Origin: Actinomycetes bacterium
GTDB lineage: Bacteria; Actinomycetota; Acidimicrobiia; Spongiisociales; UBA5794
NCBI GenBank assembly: GCA_023336875.1
Contig: JAMBLH010000126.1
Coordinates: 1 to 24,774, forward strand
Length of the DNA: 24,774 bases
Reading direction: 5' to 3'
A program made the position numbers and the translations under genes. The notes beneath the pieces are model-generated. The model made no database searches and had not been told where the DNA came from. It saw only the letters and a list, made by a program, of their open reading frames with translations. Below, piece after piece: positions 1 to 7,607 of this stretch; position 1 is the first letter of the stretch; every line of letters starts with the position of its first letter.

Positions 1-714
1 GTGTGGTCGAACTCGAGCAAGCATGTTCACGACACCGGGGGAGTACACGATGCTCGGCTCCAGGAGTACCTCGGCCGTTGGTGCGCCGGTGTCGGGAAAC
101 GTGCTGTCAAGAGGGAGACTCTTCGCAACGATTGCTCTCACAAGGCTGAATCCGTTGGCTCGCAGGTTCGGGCTCTTGACCCCGACGATCACGTCCCCAG
201 CTGTGACCTGTGAGGAATCAACCTCCTCGCCGAGTTCAACGATGCCCAGGGCGGTGGCCGCCAGGTCGAACTGATCTGGCGGCATCACCCCAGGATGTTC
301 AGCGGTCTCTCCACCGAGAAGGGCTACGTCGGACTCGTTGCACGCGTCGGTAATCGATTCAACGATCACCTCGACCCGGTCCACATCGAGCTTTCCAACG
401 GCTATGTAGTCGGTCATCGCTATCGGCTGGGCTCCAGCGGCAGCGAGGTCGTCCGCAACTGTGGCCAGGAGGTCGTAGCCAAGACCCTCAAGCAAGCCTG
501 CCTGGCGCGCCACTTCTGCTTTGGTTCCGACACCATCGGTGGACATCATGAGCACAGGGTGCTCGAACCCGGCGGGAATCTGGATCCCTGCGGCAAAGCC
601 ACCGAAGGTGCCCACCACATCTTCAGTCCACGTTGATGTCACTCTCCAACCGATGCGATCAACGAGCTCGTCTGCTGCGCTCAGGTTCACCCCCGCGTTC
701 TCATAGCTCGTCAT
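1..714 (-). CDS. purM: Phosphoribosylformylglycinamidine cyclo-ligase (AIR synthetase), 3' end beyond the window
   Basis: PurM closes the imidazole ring, converting FGAM to AIR with ATP in de novo purine synthesis in the cytoplasm. The reading frame is open from the ATG at 714 to the left edge, giving 238 residues of an expected 340 or so, so the C-terminal part is missing. Visible family features are an N-terminal stretch containing SYENAGVN, the segment MMSTDGVGTK (a nucleotide/phosphate-binding motif of the PurM/PurL/SelD fold), DDLAAAGAQPIAMTDYIA, and LLGGETAEHPGVM. The ATG overlaps the purF stop in an ATGA junction (711-714), so the gene is probably translationally coupled to purF and last in the visible purC-S-Q-L-F-M order. 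Identity is secure; only completeness is unknown. Confidence 0.96.
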   Translation of the reverse strand, partial: MTSYENAGVNLSAADELVDRIGWRVTSTWTEDVVGTFGGFAAGIQIPAGFEHPVLMMSTDGVGTKAEVARQAGLLEGLGYDLLATVADDLAAAGAQPIAMTDYIAVGKLDVDRVEVIVESITDACNESDVALLGGETAEHPGVMPPDQFDLAATALGIVELGEEVDSSQVTAGDVIVGVKSPNLRANGFSLVRAIVAKSLPLDSTFPDTGAPTAEVLLEPSIVYSPGVVNMLARVRPH

Positions 715-2138
715 GAGAGCCTCTCAAGCAGAAACTTGCCATCGGCAATCGGTATGTCTGTCGGGTACTGACCAGAGAGACAGGCCGTGCAGAAGATATC
801 TCCATTCGCACCGGTCGCTTCAATGAGATTGTCGAGTTCCAGATACTCGAGAGAGTCAACATCGAGTGTCTCTGCGATTTCGTCGATCGATCGATCCGCG
901 GCGAGAAGCGTCGAGCGATCTCCGGTGTCCATGCCATAGAAACAGGGCCATCGATAGGGAGGGGAAGAGATCCGCAGGTGCACCTCGGTCGCGCCTGCCT
1001 CGCGCACGATTGCGACGAGTTGCTTCGTTGTCGATCCACGAACGATCGAGTCATCAACCAGCACGACTCGTTTGTCTCTGATCATGCCTGGCATCGCGTT
1101 GAGTTTCATGCGGACACCCCGTTCGCGCATTGCTTGGGCGGGTTGGATGAAGGTTCGCCCAACATATCGGTTCTTTACGAGCCCATCAACATAGGGAATT
1201 CCTGATGCTTCAGAGAATCCCTGCGCCGCAGGTATCCCGGATTCTGGGACAGGCACGGTGACGTCGGCTTCCACGGGTGCCTGGTCGGCGAGTGAGCGAC
1301 CCATACGCTGCCGTGCCTTGTGAATAGTTTGACCGAGAAGCGTTGAGTCCGGTCTGGCGAAGTACACGAACTCGAAGATACAGAGGCGAGGCTCGGTGGG
1401 TTCGAACGGGAACGAGCTCTGCGGACCATCCTGTGAGATGACCACCATTTCACCTGGCGCGATCTGACGGACGAAGTCCGCGCCAAGAATGTCAAGGGCG
1501 GCAGTCTCAGAAGAGAGGATCCAACTGTCGCCGAGTTTGCCAAGACACAGCGGCCTGAAGCCGTGGGGATCGCGTACACCGACAAGGGTCGTGTTGTCCA
1601 TCACACAGAGTGTGAACGCGCCCTGGAATTGAGGAAGTGTCCTTGCGAGTGCGTCGCCGAGGGAGAGCCCATCCTCGGTCATTGCATGGGCAATCGCTTC
1701 GGTCATCAGCTCGGAGTCTGTTGTTGCCGCCAATGGGCCCATCTGAGACGCGAGCGCGTCGGTGTTCGTGAGGTTGCCGTTGTGCGCAAGGGCGATGGCG
1801 TTCCAGCCAAAGTGTCTGAAAACGGGTTGAGAGTTCTCCCACGAGTTCGAGCCAGTCGTTGAATACCTGGTGTGTCCAACGGCGAGGCTTCCTGGCAGGC
1901 CTGCAAGGACCGTTTCATCAAATACCTGTGCGACGAGACCGAGATCCTTGTACACGGTGATGTTCTCGCCGTCGCTTACCGAGATTCCGGCACTCTCCTG
2001 GCCTCGGTGCTGAAGGGCAAATAGACCGAAGTACGTGAGGCGAGCAGCTTCGATGTCCTCTCCGGAGACGCCGAATACGCCGCACGCCTCACCTGGGCGG
2101 TCCGTGAGGATCGGATTGTCGAGGGCGCGCTCGTTCAC
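711..2138 (-). CDS. purF: Amidophosphoribosyltransferase, [4Fe-4S] type
   Basis: PurF catalyses the committed step of purine synthesis, PRPP plus glutamine to phosphoribosylamine. The protein has an N-terminal Ntn glutaminase domain beginning at Cys19 of the ACGVFGV motif, after a short propeptide that must be removed to expose the nucleophile. A C-terminal phosphoribosyltransferase domain carries the PRPP loop VVLVDDSIVRGST near residues 358-370. Cys253, Cys399, Cys450 and Cys453 (the last two in FCTAC) match the spacing of the Bacillus-type iron-sulfur ligands, so this is the oxygen-sensitive cluster-bearing class. The start is uncertain: the frame also has a TTG at 2156. I prefer the GTG at 2138 because GTG is common here, but neither site has a clear Shine-Dalgarno. 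It follows the rhomboid gene and overlaps purM by 4 bp. Confidence 0.96.
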   Translation of the reverse strand: MNERALDNPILTDRPGEACGVFGVSGEDIEAARLTYFGLFALQHRGQESAGISVSDGENITVYKDLGLVAQVFDETVLAGLPGSLAVGHTRYSTTGSNSWENSQPVFRHFGWNAIALAHNGNLTNTDALASQMGPLAATTDSELMTEAIAHAMTEDGLSLGDALARTLPQFQGAFTLCVMDNTTLVGVRDPHGFRPLCLGKLGDSWILSSETAALDILGADFVRQIAPGEMVVISQDGPQSSFPFEPTEPRLCIFEFVYFARPDSTLLGQTIHKARQRMGRSLADQAPVEADVTVPVPESGIPAAQGFSEASGIPYVDGLVKNRYVGRTFIQPAQAMRERGVRMKLNAMPGMIRDKRVVLVDDSIVRGSTTKQLVAIVREAGATEVHLRISSPPYRWPCFYGMDTGDRSTLLAADRSIDEIAETLDVDSLEYLELDNLIEATGANGDIFCTACLSGQYPTDIPIADGKFLLERLS

Positions 2139-2172
2139 GGCGCGCAGTGTACCCAACGCTTGGCGCGGCCAG

Positions 2173-3009
2173 TCACACGATCATTGCGGTTACCGCGGCT
2201 CCCACGGCTACGCCGACTGCGATAATCGTTCGAATCGTCCTCGCGTTCGGCCGTCCCACAGCAAGCACCGACCACAGCCAGGCGATGAGGATTCCACCTG
2301 CAAGCCCACCGAGGTGCGCACGCCAGTCGATTCCTCCGACGAATAGGGGGAGTGCAAGGTTGATTGCAAGGAGTACCCCGAGTTGGTTGAACATCGAGCG
2401 CCCACCTGGAGTGCCCCGCATCTTCCACGCAACGAACATCCACGCACCGAGGAGTCCGAAGATCGCCCCTGATGCCCCGATGGACACTTGCTGGATGTCC
2501 CCGAACAGGTACGAAACCATGCCCCCTGTTCCCGCGGTTGCAACATAGAGAGCTGCGAATGCCGGACTACCCACCTGCTGTTCGAGCCTCGGCCCGAAGA
2601 GGTAGAGGGCATACATGTTGAAGAGGACATGCATCATTCCGCCATGGAGAAGAGCCGCGGTGAAAATCCGCCACCACTCTCCAGCTTCGACGAGGAAGTT
2701 CGCTTGTGCAAAGGTCTGGAAGAGCCAGCGGTCGGCATCAGCGGAGAGCAGTCCAATCACGAATATCCCAACCGTGATGGCCATGATCGTGAACGACACC
2801 GGCGCGGTCTGAAACGACGGACGGCCGAACGTCTGTCGTGCATTGACGACGCGCGCCCTGCCTTGTGGAGCCGCGCACTCGGGGCATTTCTGGCCGACAG
2901 AAGCGTCGCGGCTGCATTCGACACAGATCGACTTGCCACATGTCGTGCAGCTCAACCCGGTGATGCGATCCGGGTGGCGATAACAGGTTGGAAGGGTTTG
3001 CTCGGTCAT
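2173..3009 (-). CDS. Rhomboid-family intramembrane serine protease with N-terminal zinc-binding domain
   Basis: This 278-residue protein starts with a cysteine/histidine-rich module (Cys9, His12, Cys21, Cys24, Cys29, Cys32, Cys42, Cys45) resembling the B-box-type finger found on many actinobacterial rhomboids. Six or seven hydrophobic segments follow, roughly 72-90, 112-137, 150-170, 178-197, 208-225, 232-250 and 258-278. The rhomboid catalytic dyad is visible as Ser180 in GASGAIFG and His232 in WRAHLGG, with the supporting HVLFNM motif at 127-132. It should be a membrane enzyme cutting transmembrane substrates; the substrate is unknown. It sits between purL (55-bp gap) and purF (34 bp to the chosen start) on the same strand, so it probably rides on the purine transcript. 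No functional link to purines is evident. The ATG has no obvious ribosome-binding site. Confidence 0.93.
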   Translation of the reverse strand: MTEQTLPTCYRHPDRITGLSCTTCGKSICVECSRDASVGQKCPECAAPQGRARVVNARQTFGRPSFQTAPVSFTIMAITVGIFVIGLLSADADRWLFQTFAQANFLVEAGEWWRIFTAALLHGGMMHVLFNMYALYLFGPRLEQQVGSPAFAALYVATAGTGGMVSYLFGDIQQVSIGASGAIFGLLGAWMFVAWKMRGTPGGRSMFNQLGVLLAINLALPLFVGGIDWRAHLGGLAGGILIAWLWSVLAVGRPNARTIRTIIAVGVAVGAAVTAMIV

Positions 3010-3064
3010 GGAAGTAGAACGGTAATGGCGCCGGCCGTGTTCCTTGAACGGGGACTGGCGTACT

Positions 3065-5227
3065 TCAGTGGTTCATCCTGCGCGGAAGTGCGTTGCGCCA
3101 GATGGCGGCAGCGTCGGTGACACAAATGGAACCCGAGTCGCCGAAGTTCAAATCCGTGCCTCCAACAGTCCCGATCCATTGATGGTGAGCATTGGTGTTG
3201 AGTGTCGTATTACGCGTCATCGCGATGATTCGCAGCGGTGTCTCATCAAAGAGGTCCGGAGCGGAGACACCTGTGACGGAAATGCCGATACCCGACCTGA
3301 TCGCGATTTCGGCGAGCGCAACAGCGAGGCCGCCATTGGAAATGTCGTGGAGCACCGGTATCTCGAAAGCGAGGCTTGTGGCAGAGTCGATGACGGAACG
3401 AGCCATTTCTGGATCTGCATCCGCTGGACGCCCGCCAAGTCTGTCGTTGATGATCCTGTCGTAGGCAGAAGCAGCGAAATCCCCTTGAGGTTCAGGACCG
3501 ACAAGCCAGATCGACATGCCCTCCTCGGCTCTGTCGAGGCGAGGAGGGTTCTCTGGCATCGGATCGCAGAAGCCGAGCATTCCAACGACAGGGGAAGGGT
3601 AGATGTCGACGCCGTCGGTTTGGTTGTAGAGGGAGACATTGCCGCCGACGACGGGAACATTGAGCGCTTCACACGCCGCGGCCATGCCTTCGACCGATTC
3701 AATGAGTTGCCACATGACGCCCGGCTCCTCCGGGTTTCCAAAGTTCAGGTTGTCGACGAGTGCATAGGGAGTCGCGCCCGTTACCGCGACATTGAGTGCG
3801 GATTCGTAGACGATTCTCGCTGATCCGCGTCGTGGATCGAGGTAGGTGCGCAGGGAGTCGCCGTCGGTCGAGACAGCAAGCGCCTTCTCCGTTCCCTTGA
3901 TCCGCAGCAGCGAACCGTCATGACCGGGTTCTATCACGGTGTTGAGGAACAGCATGTGGTCGTACTGTCTTGAAATCCATGACCGGTCACCAATCGCGGG
4001 ATCGTCAAGCAGTACACGAAGAACTTCGCCTGCATCGACCTCGTCCGGAATCTGTGGCTCGTTCGCCCACGCTGTATCCAAATAGCCAGGGCGCTTGGAT
4101 GGCCGGTCATACCTCGGGGCATCATCGGCAAGGGACGCTGCAGGAACTTCACCGACCAACTCGCCACTGTCATAGATCGAGAGATCGGGTCCGGCGGTAA
4201 CTGTGCCGATGGTCGATGCCTCGATTTCCCACTTGGCAGCAATGGCAAGCACCTCAGCTTCGTCTTCCGGCGTCACGACCGCGAGCATCCGTTCCTGGGA
4301 TTCCGACATGAGGATCTCGCCCGGATTCATGTCCGGCTCGCGCAGATGCACCCTGTCCAGATCGACGTCCATGCCCATGCCGCCGTTTCCAGCAACCTCC
4401 GAGGTTGCGCATGAAATGCCCGCTGCGCCGAGATCCTGTATCGCAACGACCAGCCCCTTGTCGTACAGCTCGAGACAGGTCTCGATCAGCTTCTTCTCCT
4501 CAAAGGGATCACCGACCTGAACACTTGGGCGCTTCGCCTCGTCCCCCTCCTCGAATGAGGCCGAAGCAAGGATGGATGCGCCACCAATACCGTCGCGTCC
4601 TGTGGCGTTGCCCAGCAAGATCGCAAGGTTGCCCTCGCCTGAGGCGGCGGAGAGGACGAGCTGCTCCTCCTTGAGGAGTCCGAGGGCCATCACGTTTACG
4701 AGTGGGTTCTTCGAGAATCTGTCTGCAAACTCCACCTCGCCACCGAGTGTTGGAACGCCGACAGCGTTGCCATAACCAGCAATTCCAGACACAACGCCCT
4801 CGAACAGGAATCGGTTGTGTGGTTGATCGAGGGGTCCGAATCGAAGTGGGTCCCATAGAGCGATCGGTCTGGCTCCCATCGTGAATATGTCACGCAGAAT
4901 CCCGCCGACGCCCGTTGCAGCACCCTGATACGGCTCGACGAATGACGGGTGGTTGTGGCTTTCGATACGAAGTGCCGCAAGCCATCCGTCGCCAAGATCC
5001 ACGACTCCAGCGTTCTCACCTGGACCGACGACGACCCAGGGTTGATCGCTCGTGAAGCAGCTGAGGTGCGACCGTGACGACTTGTACGAGCAGTGTTCCG
5101 ACCACATGACTGAGTACATCGCCAGTTCAGCAGCGAGAGGCTCACGGCCGAGGATTCCGATGACGGCTTGATACTCGTCCTCGGTCATCCCGAGCTGTGC
5201 GTACGCCGGCACCTCGGCCGTTGTCAC
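3065..5227 (-). CDS. purL: Phosphoribosylformylglycinamidine synthase, large subunit (small-type PurL)
   Basis: PurL is the ATP-dependent amidotransferase subunit converting FGAR to FGAM, working with PurQ (glutaminase) and PurS. At 720 residues it has the length of the small PurL class that requires separate PurQ and PurS, both encoded just upstream. The N-terminal motif YSVMWSEHCSYKSSRSHL (about residues 38-55) contains the conserved His45. VGPGENAGVVDLGDGW is an ATP-site motif, and two PurM-like halves are recognisable (SHNHPS, ATGVGGILRD; later VVGGNVSLYNQ and HDISNGGLAVALAE). It begins with GTG at 5227, overlapping the purQ stop in a GTGA junction. That coupling favours matched amounts of the three subunits. 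Confidence 0.98.
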   Translation of the reverse strand: MTTAEVPAYAQLGMTEDEYQAVIGILGREPLAAELAMYSVMWSEHCSYKSSRSHLSCFTSDQPWVVVGPGENAGVVDLGDGWLAALRIESHNHPSFVEPYQGAATGVGGILRDIFTMGARPIALWDPLRFGPLDQPHNRFLFEGVVSGIAGYGNAVGVPTLGGEVEFADRFSKNPLVNVMALGLLKEEQLVLSAASGEGNLAILLGNATGRDGIGGASILASASFEEGDEAKRPSVQVGDPFEEKKLIETCLELYDKGLVVAIQDLGAAGISCATSEVAGNGGMGMDVDLDRVHLREPDMNPGEILMSESQERMLAVVTPEDEAEVLAIAAKWEIEASTIGTVTAGPDLSIYDSGELVGEVPAASLADDAPRYDRPSKRPGYLDTAWANEPQIPDEVDAGEVLRVLLDDPAIGDRSWISRQYDHMLFLNTVIEPGHDGSLLRIKGTEKALAVSTDGDSLRTYLDPRRGSARIVYESALNVAVTGATPYALVDNLNFGNPEEPGVMWQLIESVEGMAAACEALNVPVVGGNVSLYNQTDGVDIYPSPVVGMLGFCDPMPENPPRLDRAEEGMSIWLVGPEPQGDFAASAYDRIINDRLGGRPADADPEMARSVIDSATSLAFEIPVLHDISNGGLAVALAEIAIRSGIGISVTGVSAPDLFDETPLRIIAMTRNTTLNTNAHHQWIGTVGGTDLNFGDSGSICVTDAAAIWRNALPRRMNH

Positions 5228-5916
5228 GCATCCACCAGATCTGTCGACGCAACGAAGCCCTCGAGAAGAACCATGCCGTCTGCCGAACCGAGGATGTCCT
5301 CCGATGCTCTCTCCGGGTGGGGCATGAGCCCGGCGACGTTTCGACTCGCGTTGGTGATGCCGGCAATGGAATTCGTCGACCCGTTCGGGCTCGTGATGTG
5401 GTCGACGTTGCCATTCTCGTCGGAGTACCGCAGAATCACGTCCCCTTCGGCTTCGATTCGATCGACATCATCGGCGACGTAATTGCCCTCATACGAGTTC
5501 AGGGGGATCGAAAGCACCTGGCCCATGTGGGCAGCGCGGGTAAGAACACTGTCGGTCGACTCGACCCTGAGATGCACTGTTTCGCAAATGAATCTGAGAT
5601 CTCTATTCGCTACGAGGCCACCGGGAAGCAGACCGGCCTCGGTGAGGATCTGAAACCCATTGCAGATACCGAGCGTCGGGACGCCCTGACCAGCGAGGTC
5701 AACCACAGCGTCCATGATTGGTGAGAACCGCGCGATCGCTCCTGTCCGCAGATAGTCACCGTGGGCGAAACCACCAGGGAGCACGATGCCGGTTGCTCCG
5801 TTGAGCTCGGTGTCGCGATGCCACACCATCTCGGTATCAGCGCCAGCCAGGCTGAGCGCATGAACAATGTCGTGTTCGCAGTTCGTGCCCGGATAGACGA
5901 TGACGGCGATTGTCAC
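5224..5916 (-). CDS. purQ: Phosphoribosylformylglycinamidine synthase, glutaminase subunit
   Basis: PurQ is the class I glutamine amidotransferase that supplies ammonia to PurL. The 230-residue protein begins TIAVIVYPGTNCEHD, typical of PurQ. Its nucleophile is Cys85 in GICNGFQIL, with the other triad members His200 and Glu202 in GLMPHPERASE. The segment LPGGFAHGDYLRTGAIA around 46-62 is also characteristic. The start is GTG at 5916, overlapping the purS stop in a GTGA junction; the stop overlaps the GTG of purL in the same way. The gene is full length, with nothing unusual apart from the two consecutive GTGA junctions. Confidence 0.98.
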   Translation of the reverse strand: MTIAVIVYPGTNCEHDIVHALSLAGADTEMVWHRDTELNGATGIVLPGGFAHGDYLRTGAIARFSPIMDAVVDLAGQGVPTLGICNGFQILTEAGLLPGGLVANRDLRFICETVHLRVESTDSVLTRAAHMGQVLSIPLNSYEGNYVADDVDRIEAEGDVILRYSDENGNVDHITSPNGSTNSIAGITNASRNVAGLMPHPERASEDILGSADGMVLLEGFVASTDLVDA

Positions 5917-6161
5917 GCCAGGGCCTCGATGGTGTAGGTCTCCATGACTGGATTCGCGAGGAGCTTCTCACACATCGCTTCGATATTGGATCGCGCCTCT
6001 TGTGGTGTGGCGGCGGTTACATCCACCGAAATCGTGCGGCCATACGACACGTGCGTCACACCGTCGAATCCGAGGTCGTTGAGGGCCTTCTTCGTTGTCG
6101 TGCCCTCGGGGTCAGAAAGTCCAGCCTTGCGTGCGATCGATATCGTGAACGAGTATGTCAC
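5913..6161 (-). CDS. purS: Phosphoribosylformylglycinamidine synthase subunit PurS
   Basis: PurS is a small dimeric protein that bridges PurL and PurQ and supports ammonia channelling. This one is 82 residues, normal for the family. It shows the core pattern of PurS: a beta strand (YSFTISIARKAGLSDPEG), the LNDLGFDGVTHVSYGRTISV segment, and a C-terminal helix with EAMCEKLLANPVMETYTIE, where the LANPVxE signature is diagnostic. The start is a GTG at 6161 that overlaps the purC stop (GTGA, 6158-6161), and its stop overlaps the purQ GTG. Its presence agrees with the small-type PurL next door. Confidence 0.96.
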   Translation of the reverse strand: MTYSFTISIARKAGLSDPEGTTTKKALNDLGFDGVTHVSYGRTISVDVTAATPQEARSNIEAMCEKLLANPVMETYTIEALA

Positions 6162-7048
6162 GATGCGCTCATCGACTCGAGATAGTCGGCGAAGCTGGAT
6201 CCGGTAAGACGCTCGTAGGCCTCGATATAGCGGTCAGAGGTTTCCTGAATGACAGCCTCGGGCATGGTCGGCGCTGGCGGTGTTTTATCCCATCCGGCCT
6301 GATCCTCGAGCCAATCGCGCACAGGCTGCTTGTCGAACGATGGCATAACCGAGCCGGGCGCCCACGCATCGGCAGGCCAGTAGCGCGATGAGTCCGGCGT
6401 CAGAACCTCATCGATGAGAATGACCTCGTCACCGACCTTGCCGAACTCGAACTTCGTATCAGCGAGGATGATGCCTCGATCCGCCGCATACGCAGCACCG
6501 GTGAGATAGATATCGATACTGCGTGTCTTGAGTTCCTCGTACAGATCGGTTCCGACGAGAGCCCTCGATTCTCTCTCGGTCAGGTTTTCGTCGTGACCGT
6601 CCTCAGCTTTCGTTGCGGGTGTGAATATTGGCGCGGGAAGCCTGCTTGCCATTTCAAGCTCGTCGGGGAGATGCTCGGTCGTCGGGCCCCCACCGGCTGC
6701 ATACTCCTTCCACGACGATCCGTACAGGTAGCCGCGCACGACGCACTCCATCGGGATGACCTCCGCGGCGTGAACAAGCATTGCGCGACCTGCGTACCCG
6801 CGTTGTTCGTCGAAGGTGAGGAAATCCATTTCGGCCGTGTTCGTTGAAATGAGATGGTGGCGCGTATCGAGGATGTCGAACCAGTGCCTCGACACGCCAG
6901 TGAGGACCTGACCCTTGTGGGGTATGTCCTCGGACAGCACAACGTCGAATGCAGAGATTCGGTCGGAGGCAACGATGAGCAACTGGTCGTCGTCGACTCG
7001 GTAGATCTCTCGTACCTTGCCCGACCCGATGTGTTGCAATCCCGCCAC
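6158..7048 (-). CDS. purC: Phosphoribosylaminoimidazole-succinocarboxamide synthase (SAICAR synthetase)
   Basis: PurC joins CAIR and aspartate with ATP to give SAICAR. The 296-residue protein has the expected order of motifs: GSGKVREIY near residue 8, VASDRISAFDVVL near 26, EDIPHKGQVLT, ECVVRGYLYGSSWKEY (family signature), LADTKFEFG and IDEVLTPDSSRYWPAD. Its length equals that of long actinobacterial PurC proteins. The start is GTG at 7048; no strong Shine-Dalgarno is seen before it. It is first in the purC-S-Q-L-rhomboid-F-M order and is divergent from the hemoglobin gene, with an 88-bp shared upstream region containing heptanucleotide repeats. Confidence 0.97.
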   Translation of the reverse strand: MAGLQHIGSGKVREIYRVDDDQLLIVASDRISAFDVVLSEDIPHKGQVLTGVSRHWFDILDTRHHLISTNTAEMDFLTFDEQRGYAGRAMLVHAAEVIPMECVVRGYLYGSSWKEYAAGGGPTTEHLPDELEMASRLPAPIFTPATKAEDGHDENLTERESRALVGTDLYEELKTRSIDIYLTGAAYAADRGIILADTKFEFGKVGDEVILIDEVLTPDSSRYWPADAWAPGSVMPSFDKQPVRDWLEDQAGWDKTPPAPTMPEAVIQETSDRYIEAYERLTGSSFADYLESMSAS

Positions 7049-7136
7049 GAACGAAAGAGTAGTCCACAGTTCTCAGTCTTCAGTTCACAGTTCTGGAAGT
7101 GCTGACTGTGGACTGTGCACATCTACGCTCGGATGT
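7049..7136. promoter_or_regulatory. Divergent upstream region shared by purC and the truncated hemoglobin gene
   Basis: These 88 bp separate the two divergent starts and must contain both promoters. On the plus strand TACGCT at 7124-7129 fits the actinobacterial TANNNT -10 pattern and would place transcription start near 7136-7137, so the hemoglobin mRNA could be leaderless. On the minus strand TAGATG (complement of 7121-7126) is a weak -10 candidate for purC. The region also holds a heptad repeat and a perfect 10-bp inverted repeat, AGTCCACAGT at 7061-7070 with ACTGTGGACT at 7105-7114. All promoter assignments are by eye. Confidence 0.4.
7061..7095. repeat. Heptanucleotide tandem repeat, AGTTCAC-like, five units
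   Basis: Five consecutive 7-nt units are visible: AGTCCAC, AGTTCTC, AGTCTTC, AGTTCAC, AGTTCTG. Inverted units follow at about 7105-7119. The same repeat type occurs again at 18585-18633, sharing the 14-mer CAGTTCACAGTTCT. It lies wholly between genes. Confidence 0.85.
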
Positions 7137-7538
7137 GTGACCGACATTGAAAACGATTGGGGTCCCTTCGACACTCCGTTTGACGCACTCGGTGGTGAGG
7201 ACAAGGTCCGGTCGATCGTCGATCGGTTCTACGACATTGTGGACTCTGATGCGCCCGTGCTGCGTGCCATGCTTCCCAAGGATGACTCGGTGTCCCGGGA
7301 CAAGCTATTCGCGTACCTTGTCGAGTGGACCGGTGGCCCAGAGTTATACACGCCCGAGAGAGGCCACCCCCGCATGAGAATGCGCCACGCGCCCTTCGAG
7401 ATCGGTCCCGATGAGATCGAAACATGGCTCCGCTGCTTCTCCCAGTCCCTCAACGAGAATGGCGTAGAGGGCGATATTCGTGACTTCCTCAACACCCGCA
7501 TCACCGCCCTCGCCCACCACATGCAGAACACACCCTGA
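7137..7538 (+). CDS. Group II truncated hemoglobin (2-on-2 globin, trHbO-like)
   Basis: This 133-residue heme protein should bind oxygen or related diatomic ligands; in actinobacteria group II truncated hemoglobins are linked to oxygen handling and defence against reactive nitrogen or oxygen species. The central block TGGPELYTPERGHPRMRMRH is nearly diagnostic. I assign Tyr32 as TyrB10, His84 (RHAPF) as the proximal HisF8 and Trp97 (WLRC) as TrpG8, all conserved in group II. The CD1 position, normally aromatic or His, appears to be Leu46 (MLPKDD), which is unusual. The frame extends upstream to 7017, but that part translates repeat DNA. I chose the GTG at 7137, where similarity begins; there is no Shine-Dalgarno, and a TANNNT box just upstream suggests a leaderless transcript. 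It ends 3 bp before a long palindrome. Confidence 0.93.
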   Translation: MTDIENDWGPFDTPFDALGGEDKVRSIVDRFYDIVDSDAPVLRAMLPKDDSVSRDKLFAYLVEWTGGPELYTPERGHPRMRMRHAPFEIGPDEIETWLRCFSQSLNENGVEGDIRDFLNTRITALAHHMQNTP

Positions 7539-7541
7539 CCC

Positions 7542-7594
7542 CCGTTCTTGCGTAACTGACGACCGCACTGCGGTCGTCAGTTACGCAAGAACGG
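7542..7594. repeat. 53-bp perfect palindrome, copy 1 (26-bp arms, 1-nt centre)
   Basis: The left arm 7542-7567 begins CCGTTCTTGCGTAACTGACG and ends GACCGCA. The right arm 7569-7594 is its exact reverse complement, with a single C at 7568 between them. It starts 3 bp after the hemoglobin stop and its final GG forms part of the GGAGG at 7593-7597 that precedes the next gene. No T-tract follows, so it is not a textbook intrinsic terminator, although it could still fold in RNA and terminate or block translation. Copy 2 at 8535-8587 differs only at the first base and the centre. Confidence 0.97.
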
Positions 7595-7607
7595 AGGACT
7601 AGAAAGT

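Noticed and set aside
3044..3823. A 259-codon open frame on the plus strand opposite the 3' end of purL
   Set aside because: It lies entirely against conserved PurL sequence and crosses a gene boundary without any ribosome-binding site or motif.
7017..7136. N-terminal extension of the hemoglobin from an ATG at 7017
   Set aside because: The added residues are a translation of the purC start region and the heptad repeat, with Ser/Cys-rich low-complexity sequence; similarity to truncated hemoglobins begins after the GTG at 7137.
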